DNA from: Amaricoccus solimangrovi
GTDB taxonomy: Bacteria; Pseudomonadota; Alphaproteobacteria; Rhodobacterales; Rhodobacteraceae
Direction: 5' to 3'
NCBI RefSeq assembly: GCF_006385685.1
Contig: NZ_VFRP01000009.1
Location: forward strand, 62,001-126,000
Length of the DNA stretch: 64,000 bases
Shown: one piece after another, positions 16,651-30,998 of the stretch
Layout: every line of letters begins with the position of its first letter
Position numbering within the stretch: the first letter of the stretch is position 1
Notes under the pieces: generated by a model
Told to the model about the DNA's origin: nothing
Databases searched by the model: none
Seen by the model: only the letters and a program-made list of their open reading frames with translations
Translations under genes and position numbers: made by a program

Positions 16651-16720
16651 GGTCGGCGCCCCCCGGTCGGCGCCCCACGGTCGGCGCCCCACGGTCGGCG
16701 CCCCACGGTCGGCACCCGGG
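16651..16720. repeat. 14-bp tandem repeat, five copies
   Basis: Unit GGTCGGCGCCCCAC begins at 16665, 16679 and 16693 (identical), with a one-base variant at 16651 and a degenerate last copy at 16707. Each full unit contains the palindrome GGCGCC. It lies in the 150-bp gap between the GST gene and pyrC. Confidence 0.95.
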
Positions 16721-16788
16721 GGTCTTGCCCGCGCCCGGGTGTCCCGCTATGGCGGAACGGACCCTTTCCGACCCGGACACCGCGGCGC

Positions 16789-17826
16789 ATGACCGAGATC
16801 ACCCTCACCCGGCCCGACGACTGGCACCTGCATCTGCGCGACGGCGCGATGCTCGCGGGCGTGCTGCCCGCCTCGCGCGATTTCGCCCGCGCGATCGTCA
16901 TGCCGAACCTCGTCCCGCCCGTCGTGACGGCCAAGGACGCGGCCGCCTATCGCGCGCGCATCCTCGCCGCCCTGCCCGAGGGGCAGGCGTTCGAGCCGCT
17001 GATGACGCTCTATCTGACCGAGTCGACCGACCCGGCGGATGTCGCGGCGGCCGCGGCCTCGGGCCTCGTCACGGCGGTGAAGCTCTACCCCGCCGGCGCC
17101 ACGACCAATTCCGCGAGCGGCGTGCGCGACATCGGAAAGGTCATGCCCGTGCTCGAGCGCATGGCCGAGATCGGCCTGCCGCTCTGCGTCCATGGCGAGG
17201 TGACGGATCCGGAGATCGACATCTTCGACCGCGAGGCCGTGTTCATCGAGCGGGTACTGGCGCCGCTCCGGGAGCGCCTGCCGGAACTCCGGGTCACGCT
17301 CGAGCATGTGACGACGAAGGACGGGATCGACTTCATCCTCGGCGCGGAGCGGAACCTCGCGGGCTCGCTCACGGTCCACCACCTGATCCTGAACCGCAAC
17401 CACCTGCTCGTCGGCGGCATGCGGCCGCATTTCTACTGCCTGCCGATCATCAAGCGCGAACGCCACCGCGCGGCCCTGGTCGCGGCCGCGACCGGCGGCG
17501 ATCCGCGCTTCTTCCTCGGCACCGACAGCGCGCCGCATGCGAAGGACCGCAAGGAATGCGACTGCTGCGCGGCCGGCGTCTTCACGGCGCCGAACGCGAT
17601 GCCCTGGCTCGCGCAGGTCTTCGAGACCGAGGGCGCGCTCGACCGGCTCGAGGGCTTCGCCTCGCTGCACGGCCCGGCCTGGTACCGCCGCGCGCCGAAC
17701 GCGGACCGGATCACGCTGGCCCGCTCCGAGGACCCCCTGCCCGCCCCGGCCGCGCTCGAGACCGGCGCCGGGCCGGTCATCGTCTTCGATCCCGGCATTC
17801 CCCTCCACTGGCGCGTGCGCGCCTGA
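16789..17826 (+). CDS. pyrC: Dihydroorotase, class II
   Basis: This 345-residue amidohydrolase closes carbamoyl-aspartate to dihydroorotate in pyrimidine synthesis. It shows [10 protein letters not shown] (HxH metal ligands near residue 13), the N/P-rich strand VMPNLVPPV and the carboxylated lysine segment [16 protein letters not shown]. It also has [15 protein letters not shown] and [16 protein letters not shown] with the catalytic Asp. This is the short, zinc-dependent E. coli-like type. It lies 21 bp upstream of pyrE on the same strand, so the two form an operon. Its upstream region carries the 14-bp tandem repeat. Confidence 0.97.
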   Translation: MTEITLTRPDDWHLHLRDGAMLAGVLPASRDFARAIVMPNLVPPVVTAKDAAAYRARILAALPEGQAFEPLMTLYLTESTDPADVAAAAASGLVTAVKLYPAGATTNSASGVRDIGKVMPVLERMAEIGLPLCVHGEVTDPEIDIFDREAVFIERVLAPLRERLPELRVTLEHVTTKDGIDFILGAERNLAGSLTVHHLILNRNHLLVGGMRPHFYCLPIIKRERHRAALVAAATGGDPRFFLGTDSAPHAKDRKECDCCAAGVFTAPNAMPWLAQVFETEGALDRLEGFASLHGPAWYRRAPNADRITLARSEDPLPAPAALETGAGPVIVFDPGIPLHWRVRA

Positions 17827-17847
17827 CAGTCTCGAAAGGACCGGCCC

Positions 17848-18543
17848 TTGTTCGCGAATACCTTCCCGACCGAGCAGGAGATGGCGCGGCTCTTCGCGCG
17901 GATGCTCTGGGAGATCCGGGCGGTGCATTTCAACGCGGTCCAGCCCTACCGGCTCTCCTCCGGCATGGCGAGCCCGGTCTATATCGACTGCCGCAAGCTG
18001 CTCTCCTACCCCCGGATCCGGAGCGCGGTGATCGACTTCGCCGCGGCGACGATCCTGCGCCAGGCCGGGTTCGAGCAGTTCGACGTGGTCGCGGGCGGCG
18101 AGACGGCGGGCATCCCGCTCGCGGCGCTCCTCGCCGACCGGCTCGGCCTGCCGATGATCTACGTGCGCAAGAAGCCGAAGGGCCACGGCAAGGGCGCGCG
18201 GATCGAGGGCGATCTGCCCGAGGGCGCGCGCGTCCTCGTGATCGAGGACCTGACCACCGCCGGCGGCAGCCTGATGAGCTTCATCGAGGCGATCCGCGCG
18301 GCCGGCGGCGTGGTCGAGCACGGGATCGCGCTCTTCTACTACGACATCTTCCCCGAGGGCCGGACGGGAATGAAGGCCAAGGGCGTGACGCTGCACAACG
18401 TCGCCACCTGGCGCGACGTGCTGGCGGAGGCGCGGGTGCGCGAACTCTTCGACGAGCGCACGCTGGGCGAGGTCGGCGACTTCCTCGCCGCGCCGCTCGA
18501 ATGGTCGGCGGCGCATGGCGGCGTGGCCTCGCTCGACGCCTGA
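17848..18543 (+). CDS. pyrE: Orotate phosphoribosyltransferase
   Basis: This 231-residue phosphoribosyltransferase makes OMP from orotate and PRPP. It has [56 protein letters not shown] (the catalytic loop with Lys) and the PRPP motif [13 protein letters not shown]. The start codon is TTG at 17848, preceded by AAAGGA at 17835-17840; no better start fits. Downstream is a strong hairpin that probably ends the pyrC-pyrE transcript. Confidence 0.96.
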   Translation: MFANTFPTEQEMARLFARMLWEIRAVHFNAVQPYRLSSGMASPVYIDCRKLLSYPRIRSAVIDFAAATILRQAGFEQFDVVAGGETAGIPLAALLADRLGLPMIYVRKKPKGHGKGARIEGDLPEGARVLVIEDLTTAGGSLMSFIEAIRAAGGVVEHGIALFYYDIFPEGRTGMKAKGVTLHNVATWRDVLAEARVRELFDERTLGEVGDFLAAPLEWSAAHGGVASLDA

Positions 18544-18567
18544 CACTCCCCTCCCGGACCCGTTTCC

Positions 18568-18609
18568 CCCGGCGCCCGCGCGGATTTCCGCGCGGGCGCC
18601 GGGCATTTT
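18568..18609 (+). terminator. Strong terminator hairpin after pyrE
   Basis: Two 17-bp arms (18568-18584 and 18587-18603) are perfect inverted repeats with almost no loop, followed by CATTTTC. It lies 24 bp after the pyrE stop. Confidence 0.75.
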
Positions 18610-18655
18610 CAGGGCGCTTGATCCGCGCCCGAACATGAACATACTCCGACTCAGG

Positions 18656-18747
18656 CGGCGGACCGCCGGGGGGAAAGCGCTCGCATGGAAAGACGGTGCG
18701 CGAAGCACCGCGATGGCTGACAGGATCAAACGGCCTTCGAGGCCATC
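18656..18747 (+). promoter_or_regulatory. Structured leader region ahead of glgP
   Basis: The 150-bp gap before glgP carries three perfect inverted repeats. They are CGGCGG/CCGCCG at 18656-18668, CGGTGC/GCACCG at 18694-18710, and GATGGC/GCCATC at 18712-18747, the last ending just before the AGGGA ribosome binding site. It may be a folded 5' UTR or a protein-binding region; I recognise no known riboswitch. Confidence 0.4.
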
Positions 18748-18759
18748 AGGGACAGACGT

Positions 18760-21222
<2,463 letters not shown>

Positions 21223-21270
21223 AAAGGGTGGCCGGCGCGTCGTGCCGGCCACGATGGAGGGACGTCTATC

Positions 21271-23505
21271 GTGGACAAGCCGACAGCGCGCGCCGGATCG
21301 GGACGGAAGGCGAAGGCCCCGCCCGGCCTTCCCCCCGGAGAGATCGAGGCGGTGGTCGAGGGCCGGCACGGCGATCCCTTCGCCGTGCTGGGGCCGCACA
21401 GGACTGGAAGGCGGGTCTTCGCGCGCGCCTTCGTCGAGGGAGCCGAGACGCTCGAGGCCAGCACGCTCGACGGCGAGCCCGCGGGCACGCTGGAGCGGGT
21501 GCACCCGGCGGGGTATTTCGAGGGTTTTCTCACCATCCCCGACCGCCAGCCGCTGCGCTACCGCGCGCGCAACGCCGGGGGCGAATGGAGCGTCACCGAC
21601 CCCTATTCCTTCGGCCCCGTGCTGGGGCCGATGGACGACTACTACATCCGCGAGGGCAGCCACCTGCGGCTCTTCGACAAGATGGGCGCGCATCCGATCA
21701 GCCACGAGGGCGCGGAGGGCGTGCATTTCGCGGTCTGGGCGCCGAATGCGAAGCGGGTGAGCGTGGTCGGCCCGTTCAACGCCTGGGACGGTCGGCGCCA
21801 CGTGATGCGCCACCGCCGCGACACCGGCATCTGGGAGATCTTCCTGCCCGGCGTCCATTGCGGCGAGCCCTACAAATACGAGATCATCGGCCCCGACGGG
21901 ACGCCGCAGCCGCTGAAGGCCGATCCCTTCGCCCGCGCGGCGGAACTGCGCCCGGCCACCGCCTCGGTCGTCGCGCCCTGGCTCGACCACGACTGGGGCG
22001 ACGCGGCGCATCGCGACTTCTGGGCGAAGGTCGATCCGCGCCGCCAACCGATCTCGATCTACGAGGTGCATCCGGGATCGTGGAAGCGCAAGGAGGACGG
22101 CTCCTTCCTGAGCTGGGACGAACTCGCCGACCAGCTCATCCCCTACGTGGTCGAGATGGGCTTCACCCACATCGAGTTCCTGCCGGTCAGCGAACATCCC
22201 TACGACCCGTCCTGGGGCTATCAGACCACCGGCCTCTACGCGCCGACCGCCCGCTTCGGCCCGCCCGAGGGGCTCGCGCGCTTCGTCGACGGCGCGCACC
22301 GGGCGGGGATCGGGGTGATCATCGACTGGGTGCCCGCGCATTTCCCGACCGACGCGCACGGGCTCGCGCATTTCGACGGCACCGCGCTCTACGAGCATGC
22401 CGACCCGCGGCAGGGCTTCCATCCCGACTGGAACACCGCGATCTACAATTTCGGCCGGCTCGAGGTGATGAACTACCTCGTCAACAACGCGCTCTACTGG
22501 TCGGAAGTGTTCCACATCGACGGGCTGCGCGTGGACGCCGTCGCATCGATGCTCTACCTCGACTATTCACGCGGGCAGGGAGAATGGATCCCGAACCGCC
22601 ACGGCGGGCGCGAGAATCTGGAGGCGGTGGAATTCCTGCGCGCCACCAACGCCGCCGTCTACGGCAGCCACCCGGGCACGATCACCATCGCCGAGGAGAG
22701 CACGAGCTGGCCGAAGGTCTCCGCGCCGGTCCACGAGGGCGGGCTCGGCTTCGGGTTCAAGTGGAACATGGGTTTCATGCACGACTCGCTCCAGTACTTC
22801 CAGCGCGACCCGATCTACCGGAGCTTCCACCACAACGACCTGACCTTCGGCATGCTCTACGCCTATTCCGAGAACTACGTGCTGCCGATCAGCCATGACG
22901 AGGTGGTGCACGGGAAGGGCAGCCTGCTCGGCAAGATGCCGGGCGACACCTGGCAGAAATTCGCGAATTTGCGCGCCTATCTCGCCTATATGTGGGCCTA
23001 TCCCGGCAAGAAGCTGCTCTTCATGGGCCAGGAATTCGGCCAGGGGGCGGAATGGGCGGAGTCCCGGGGGCTCGACTGGTGGCAGCTCGACCTCGCCGAG
23101 CACGCGGGCGTCCGGACGCTGGTGCGCGACCTGAACCGGCTCTATCGCGACAGGCCGGCGCTCCATGCGCGCGACTGCGAGGGCGAGGGATTCGCCTGGC
23201 TCATCGCCGACGACGCGGCCAACTCGGTCTACGCCTGGACGCGCATGGCGCCGGAGGAGAACCCGGTCGCGGTGATCTGCAACCTCACGCCCGCGACACA
23301 CGACCACTACCGTGTGCCCTTCCCGAAGGAGGGGCGCTGGCGCGAGATCATGAACACCGACGCGGCCGTCTACGGCGGGTCGGGAAAGGGCAACATGGGC
23401 GCGGTCACGGCCGCGGCCGACGCGGCCGGCGTCGGCGCCCATATCGTGCTGCCGCCGCTTTCGGTCACGTGGCTCGAACACGTGCCGGACGCGGCGGAGG
23501 AATAA
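21271..23505 (+). CDS. glgB: 1,4-alpha-glucan branching enzyme
   Basis: This 744-residue GH13 enzyme makes alpha-1,6 branches in glycogen. It has an N-terminal domain, a CBM48-like domain ([20 protein letters not shown]) and the catalytic barrel. Barrel motifs include [53 protein letters not shown] (nucleophile Asp), [11 protein letters not shown] (acid/base Glu) and [16 protein letters not shown]. The start is GTG at 21271 with GGAGGG upstream. The glgC start lies 14 bp downstream. Confidence 0.97.
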   Translation: MDKPTARAGSGRKAKAPPGLPPGEIEAVVEGRHGDPFAVLGPHRTGRRVFARAFVEGAETLEASTLDGEPAGTLERVHPAGYFEGFLTIPDRQPLRYRARNAGGEWSVTDPYSFGPVLGPMDDYYIREGSHLRLFDKMGAHPISHEGAEGVHFAVWAPNAKRVSVVGPFNAWDGRRHVMRHRRDTGIWEIFLPGVHCGEPYKYEIIGPDGTPQPLKADPFARAAELRPATASVVAPWLDHDWGDAAHRDFWAKVDPRRQPISIYEVHPGSWKRKEDGSFLSWDELADQLIPYVVEMGFTHIEFLPVSEHPYDPSWGYQTTGLYAPTARFGPPEGLARFVDGAHRAGIGVIIDWVPAHFPTDAHGLAHFDGTALYEHADPRQGFHPDWNTAIYNFGRLEVMNYLVNNALYWSEVFHIDGLRVDAVASMLYLDYSRGQGEWIPNRHGGRENLEAVEFLRATNAAVYGSHPGTITIAEESTSWPKVSAPVHEGGLGFGFKWNMGFMHDSLQYFQRDPIYRSFHHNDLTFGMLYAYSENYVLPISHDEVVHGKGSLLGKMPGDTWQKFANLRAYLAYMWAYPGKKLLFMGQEFGQGAEWAESRGLDWWQLDLAEHAGVRTLVRDLNRLYRDRPALHARDCEGEGFAWLIADDAANSVYAWTRMAPEENPVAVICNLTPATHDHYRVPFPKEGRWREIMNTDAAVYGGSGKGNMGAVTAAADAAGVGAHIVLPPLSVTWLEHVPDAAEE

Positions 23506-23519
23506 GGGAAGGACGGGGG

Positions 23520-24782
23520 ATGATGGTGGAAAAGAAGACGCAGCCGCTGGCCAGGGACGCGATGGCCTATGTGCTGGCGGGCGGACGCGGCAGCCGCCTG
23601 AAGGAGCTGACCGACCGCCGCGCCAAACCCGCGGTCTATTTCGGCGGCAAGGCCCGGATCATCGACTTCGCGCTGTCGAACGCGCTCAATTCCGGCATCA
23701 GGCGCATGGGGGTCGCGACGCAGTACAAGGCGCACAGCCTGATCCGCCACCTGCAGCGCGGCTGGAACTTCCTGCGGACCGAGCGGAACGAGAGTTTCGA
23801 CATCCTCCCCGCCTCCCAGCGCGTCTCCGAGACGCAGTGGTACGAGGGCACAGCCGACGCCGTCTTCCAGAACATCGACATCATCGAGGACTACCACCCC
23901 GAATTCATGGTCATCCTCGCGGGCGATCACATCTACAAGATGGATTACGAGGTGATGCTGCGCGAGCATGTGGACTCGGGCGCGGACGTCACCATCGGCT
24001 GCCTCGAAGTGCCGCGGATGGAGGCGACCGGCTTCGGCGTGATGCATGTCGACGAGAAGGACATCGTGACCGCCTTCGTCGAGAAGCCCGCCGACCCGCC
24101 GGGCATCCCGGGCCAGCCGGACCTCGCGCTCGCCTCGATGGGGATCTACGTCTTCCACACCAGATTCCTGATGGACCTGCTGCGCCGCGACGCCGCCGAT
24201 CCGAATTCGAGCCGCGACTTCGGCAAGGACATCATCCCCTACGTCGTCGCGAACGGGAAAGCCGTCGCCCACCGCTTCTCGAGCTCCTGCGTCCGCTCGA
24301 GCATGGAGGCGACCGCCTACTGGCGCGACGTGGGGACCGTCGACGCCTATTGGGAGGCGAATATCGACCTCACCGACGTGATCCCCGAACTCGACCTCTA
24401 CGAGCGGAACTGGCCGATCTGGACCTATGCCGAGATCACGCCGCCCGCGAAATTCGTCCATGACGTCGAGGGCCGCCGCGGCTCGGCGGTAAGCTCGCTC
24501 GTCGCCGGCGACTGCATCGTCTCGGGCGCCTCGATCCGGCGCAGCCTGCTCTTCACCGGCACGCGGGCGCATTCCTTCGTCAGCCTCGACGAGGCGGTGA
24601 TCCTGCCCGAATGCGACATCGGCCGAGGCGCGCGGCTTCGCAAGGTGGTGGTGGACAGCCGCGTCTCCATCCCCGAGGGTCTGGTCGTCGGCGAGGATCC
24701 GGAGCTCGATGCCCGCCGCTTCCGCCGCACCGACAACGGCGTCTGCCTGATCACCCAGCCGATGCTCGACAAGCTCGGCTGA
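23520..24782 (+). CDS. glgC: Glucose-1-phosphate adenylyltransferase
   Basis: This 420-residue enzyme makes ADP-glucose, the committed step of bacterial glycogen synthesis. It shows [72 protein letters not shown] and FVEKP, with a C-terminal beta-helix region. The family is allosterically controlled; alphaproteobacterial enzymes typically respond to fructose-6-phosphate and pyruvate, though this cannot be read from the sequence here. ATG codons at 23520 and 23523 are both possible starts. It is flanked by glgB (14 bp) and glgA (15 bp). Confidence 0.97.
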   Translation: MMVEKKTQPLARDAMAYVLAGGRGSRLKELTDRRAKPAVYFGGKARIIDFALSNALNSGIRRMGVATQYKAHSLIRHLQRGWNFLRTERNESFDILPASQRVSETQWYEGTADAVFQNIDIIEDYHPEFMVILAGDHIYKMDYEVMLREHVDSGADVTIGCLEVPRMEATGFGVMHVDEKDIVTAFVEKPADPPGIPGQPDLALASMGIYVFHTRFLMDLLRRDAADPNSSRDFGKDIIPYVVANGKAVAHRFSSSCVRSSMEATAYWRDVGTVDAYWEANIDLTDVIPELDLYERNWPIWTYAEITPPAKFVHDVEGRRGSAVSSLVAGDCIVSGASIRRSLLFTGTRAHSFVSLDEAVILPECDIGRGARLRKVVVDSRVSIPEGLVVGEDPELDARRFRRTDNGVCLITQPMLDKLG

Positions 24783-24797
24783 CCGCCCGAGAGTGCC

Positions 24798-27880
<3,083 letters not shown>

Positions 27881-27888
27881 GCGCCGCG

Positions 27889-29886
27889 ATGGAGCTGCCC
27901 GCCGGCGTCCGCTTCGGCGCGGAGCCGCTGCGGAACGGCACCCGCTTCACCGTCTGGTCCGGCTCTGCGGATCGAATAAGCATATGCATATTCGATCCCG
28001 ACACCGGGGCGGAGGTGGATCGGGTGGCGATGACGCGCAACGCGGACGGGATCCATTCCGCCGTGGTGCCGAAGGTCGGCCCGGGCGCGCGCTACGGGCT
28101 GCGCGCGGACGGGCCGCACGATCCCGCCTCGGGCTTCTGGTTCGACCCGGCCAAGCTGCTGGTCGATCCCTACGCCGTGGAGCTCGACCGGCCCTTCGGC
28201 TACGACCCGCTGCTCGCGAGCCCGCGGGCGGCGAAGGTCGATACCGCGGAGCTGATGCCGAAGGCGATCGTGCCCGCCCCCGGCCGGGCGGTCCGCCGGG
28301 CCGCGCCGGTGTTCAGGCCCGGCGGGCTGATCTACGAACTCTCGGTGCGCGGCTTCACGATGCTGCATCCGGAAGTTCCGGAGGCGCAACGGGGCACGGT
28401 CGCGGCGCTGGCGCATCCGGCGGTGATCGCGCATCTCAAGGCGATCGGCGTCGACGCGGTCGAACTGATGCCCATCACCGCCTGGATCGACGAACGCCAT
28501 CTCGGGCCGCTCGGCCTCTCGAACGCCTGGGGCTACAACCCGGTGGCCATGATGGCGCTCGACCCCCGGCTCTGTCCCGGCGGCGTCGCGGAACTGCGCG
28601 GGACGGTCGCCGCGCTCCGCAAGGCCGGGATCGGCGTGATCCTCGACCTCGTCTTCAACCATACCGGGGAGAGCGACGCCTTCGGCCCGACGCTGTCGCT
28701 GCGCGGCCTCGACGCGCGCGCCTATTTCCGGACCGGCCCACAGGGCCAGCTCATCAACGACACCGGCTGCGGCAACACGCTCGCCTGCGAACGGCCGGCC
28801 ATGCGTCGCCTCGTGCTCGACACGCTGCGGCATTTCGTGCGCGCCGCGGGGGTGGACGGATTCCGCTTCGACCTCGCGCCCATCCTCGGCCGCTCGATGG
28901 AGGGGTTCGATCCGAACGCGAGGCTCCTGCGCGAGATCGCGGCGGATCCGCTGCTCTCCGACCGGGTGCTGATCGCGGAGCCCTGGGACATCGGGCCGGG
29001 CGGCTACCAGCTCGGGCGCTTCCCGGAGCCGTTCCTCGAATGGAGCGACACCTTCCGCGACCGGGTGCGCCGCTTCTGGCGCGGCGACAACCACATGCTC
29101 GGCCCCTTCGCGACGGCGCTCGCCGGATCGAGCGATGCCTTCTCCGGCACCCACACCCGCGTCGTGAACTTCATCGCCGCGCATGACGGCTTCAGCCTCG
29201 CCGATCTCACCGCCTACGCGCACAAGCACAACGACGCGAATGGCGAGGAGAACCGCGACGGGCACAACGACAACCACAGCTGGAACAACGGCGCCGAGGG
29301 CCCGACGCGCGACACCGCGATCCTCGCCGCGCGCGAGCGCGACCTCCGCGCGCTGCTCGCGACGCTGTTCGCGGCCCGGGGCACGATCATGCTGACGGCG
29401 GGGGACGAATTCGGGCGCAGCCAGCACGGCAACAACAACGCCTACGCGCAGGATAATGCGATCACCTGGCTCGACTGGCGGGGGCGCGACCGCGCGCTGG
29501 AGGCTTGGTGCGGGGAACTCGCGCGGATCCGGCGCGCCCATCCCCGGCTGTCGGATCCGCGCTTCCTGACCGGGAAGGCCGCGCCGGACGGGGTGCCGGA
29601 CGTGGTCTGGCTCGCGCCGGACGGGGTGGAGATGCACGCGGGCCACTGGGAGCATCCCGAGGCGCCGGCGGTGACGATGATCCTCGGGCCGACGACCCCG
29701 GGCGCGACCCGCCCGGGCCGGCTCGCCGTGCTGTTCAATCGCGGCCACGACGAGATGGTCTTCGCCCTGCCCCCGCGCGAGGGTTTCGCCTGGGTCGAGC
29801 CCGCCGTGACGCTTCCCGGACGGAGCGTCCGGTTCGTCGAGGAAGCGCCGGTGAAGGCCTCGCGGCGGCGCCGGCCCCGCGCGTAG
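27889..29886 (+). CDS. glgX: Glycogen debranching enzyme GlgX
   Basis: This 665-residue GH13 isoamylase-type enzyme hydrolyses alpha-1,6 branches of phosphorylase-limited dextrin. It has an N-terminal CBM48 region (about residues 1-95), then YELSVRGFT, GVDAVELMPITAW, NAWGYNPV, LDLVFNHTGE and GVDGFRFDLAPILGR (nucleophile Asp). LIAEPWDIGPGGYQLG (acid/base Glu), NFIAAHDGFSLADL and TAGDEFGRSQHGNNNAYAQDN follow. Codons 28-36 are oddly AT-rich with three ATA codons and form a 28-bp near-palindrome. The gene ends 9 bp from the convergent fdsD stop, and I see no clear terminator. Confidence 0.96.
   Translation: MELPAGVRFGAEPLRNGTRFTVWSGSADRISICIFDPDTGAEVDRVAMTRNADGIHSAVVPKVGPGARYGLRADGPHDPASGFWFDPAKLLVDPYAVELDRPFGYDPLLASPRAAKVDTAELMPKAIVPAPGRAVRRAAPVFRPGGLIYELSVRGFTMLHPEVPEAQRGTVAALAHPAVIAHLKAIGVDAVELMPITAWIDERHLGPLGLSNAWGYNPVAMMALDPRLCPGGVAELRGTVAALRKAGIGVILDLVFNHTGESDAFGPTLSLRGLDARAYFRTGPQGQLINDTGCGNTLACERPAMRRLVLDTLRHFVRAAGVDGFRFDLAPILGRSMEGFDPNARLLREIAADPLLSDRVLIAEPWDIGPGGYQLGRFPEPFLEWSDTFRDRVRRFWRGDNHMLGPFATALAGSSDAFSGTHTRVVNFIAAHDGFSLADLTAYAHKHNDANGEENRDGHNDNHSWNNGAEGPTRDTAILAARERDLRALLATLFAARGTIMLTAGDEFGRSQHGNNNAYAQDNAITWLDWRGRDRALEAWCGELARIRRAHPRLSDPRFLTGKAAPDGVPDVVWLAPDGVEMHAGHWEHPEAPAVTMILGPTTPGATRPGRLAVLFNRGHDEMVFALPPREGFAWVEPAVTLPGRSVRFVEEAPVKASRRRRPRA
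27970..27997. promoter_or_regulatory. AT-rich 28-bp near-palindrome inside glgX
   Basis: Arms GATCGAATA and TATTCGATC flank a core containing GCATATGC; only one base pair of the symmetry is broken. It falls 81 bp into glgX, in otherwise very GC-rich DNA, and uses codons (CGA, ATA) that are rare in the neighbouring genes. It could be an intragenic operator; the function is unknown. Confidence 0.5.
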
Positions 29887-29895
29887 CGCGAAGCC

Positions 29896-30156
29896 TCAGC
29901 CCGCGTCGCAGCCGGGCGCGGGCACGGTGCCGGGTTCCGGCGTCCGGAATACGCGGATCGCGCCGGCGCGGGCGAGGTCGCTCAGCCCCTCGCCGTCCTG
30001 CTCGAGGACATGGGCGAGTTCGCGGCGCATGCGCGGGTCCCAGAAGTCGCGGATGTGCAGTTCCACGCCTTCCTCCGCCTCCGCCGCCGGATAGGGGCGG
30101 AAGAAATCGGCGATCTGGTTCGCCATCCGGATGATCTCGGCGGTCGAGTCGCTCAT
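29896..30156 (-). CDS. fdsD: Formate dehydrogenase delta subunit
   Basis: This small 86-residue protein opens with an FdsD-like helix (IIRMANQIADFFRPYP) and continues with HIRDFWDPRMRRELAHVL. FdsD is needed for formation of active NAD-dependent molybdenum formate dehydrogenase in related bacteria and is thought to help assembly. It is the last gene of the fds operon, 4 bp after fdhD. The tail (about residues 58-86) is Ala/Pro-rich and ends in Cys-Asp-Ala-Gly. Confidence 0.92.
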   Translation of the reverse strand: MSDSTAEIIRMANQIADFFRPYPAAEAEEGVELHIRDFWDPRMRRELAHVLEQDGEGLSDLARAGAIRVFRTPEPGTVPAPGCDAG

Positions 30157-30160
30157 GGCT

Positions 30161-30994
30161 CTAGTCTTCCTTCAGGGGCGCGGTCAGCGCCGTGTCGTCG
30201 AAAAGCATGATGTCGCGCCCGGCGCGGCAGGCGAGCACGATCCCGGCGCGGGCGGCGACGCGCAGCGCCAGCGCCGAGGGCGCGGAGACGGCGGCGACGA
30301 GCGGCGCGCCGATCGCCGCGGCCTTCTGGACCATCTCGACGCTGACGCGGCTCGAGAGCAGGACGAAGCCCCGGGACGCGTCGCGGCCGTCGCGCGCCAG
30401 GGCGCCCGCGAGCTTGTCGAGCGCGTTGTGGCGGCCGATGTCCTCGCGGACCAGCTCCACCGCGCCGCCGCGGTCGCAGAAGGCGGCGGCGTGGGTGGTC
30501 TTGTTGACCTGTTTCATCACCTGGCGCGCGGGCAGCCCGTCGAAAGCGGCGAAGAGCGCCTCCGCGCCGGGCAAGGCGGTCCGCGCCACCCGGCGCGGCG
30601 CCGGCAGCACCGCCTCGAGGCTCTGCGCGCCGCAGATGCCGCAGCCGGCGCGGCCCGCGAGCGTGCGGCGGCGGCCCTCCACCTTCTCGATCCGGGCGGG
30701 ATCGAGGGTCAGATTGCAGATCATCCCGTCCGCCGCCTCGGCGATCCGGAGGCTTTCGATATCCTCCGCCGCCTCGACGATCCCCTCGGTCAGCGCGAAG
30801 CCGACCGCGAAATCCTCGATATCGGCCGGGGTCATCATCATCACGGCGAAGGTCTCGCCGTTCAGCAGGATCGCGACGGGCATTTCCTCCGCGATCTGCC
30901 AGAAGGCGCGGCGCTCCCCCTCCGGCGTGAGCAGGCGACCCGCCGCCACGGGCGAGACGTCGAGCGGTCCCGTGTCGAGGCGGCGGATCCTCAT
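30161..30994 (-). CDS. fdhD: Formate dehydrogenase sulfurtransferase FdhD
   Basis: This 277-residue FdhD carries sulfur from the cysteine desulfurase to the bis-MGD cofactor of formate dehydrogenase. The persulfide loop is GRAGCGICGAQSLE. Other FdhD features are LLNGETFAVMMMTPADIEDFAVGFALTEGI, HAAAFCDRGG, VREDIGRHNALDKLAGAL and VLLSSRVSVEMVQKAA. It lies between fdsA and fdsD with 4-bp gaps on both sides, so sulfuration is co-expressed with its target enzyme. Confidence 0.96.
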   Translation of the reverse strand: MRIRRLDTGPLDVSPVAAGRLLTPEGERRAFWQIAEEMPVAILLNGETFAVMMMTPADIEDFAVGFALTEGIVEAAEDIESLRIAEAADGMICNLTLDPARIEKVEGRRRTLAGRAGCGICGAQSLEAVLPAPRRVARTALPGAEALFAAFDGLPARQVMKQVNKTTHAAAFCDRGGAVELVREDIGRHNALDKLAGALARDGRDASRGFVLLSSRVSVEMVQKAAAIGAPLVAAVSAPSALALRVAARAGIVLACRAGRDIMLFDDTALTAPLKED

Positions 30995-30998
30995 GTGA

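Noticed and set aside
16651-16720. Reading the 14-bp array as a CRISPR
   Set aside because: Units abut with no spacers, are far too short, and no cas gene is present.
27970-27997. The glgX palindrome as an insertion-sequence end or scar
   Set aside because: No target duplication, no transposase remnant, and the glgX frame and CBM48 region run straight through it.
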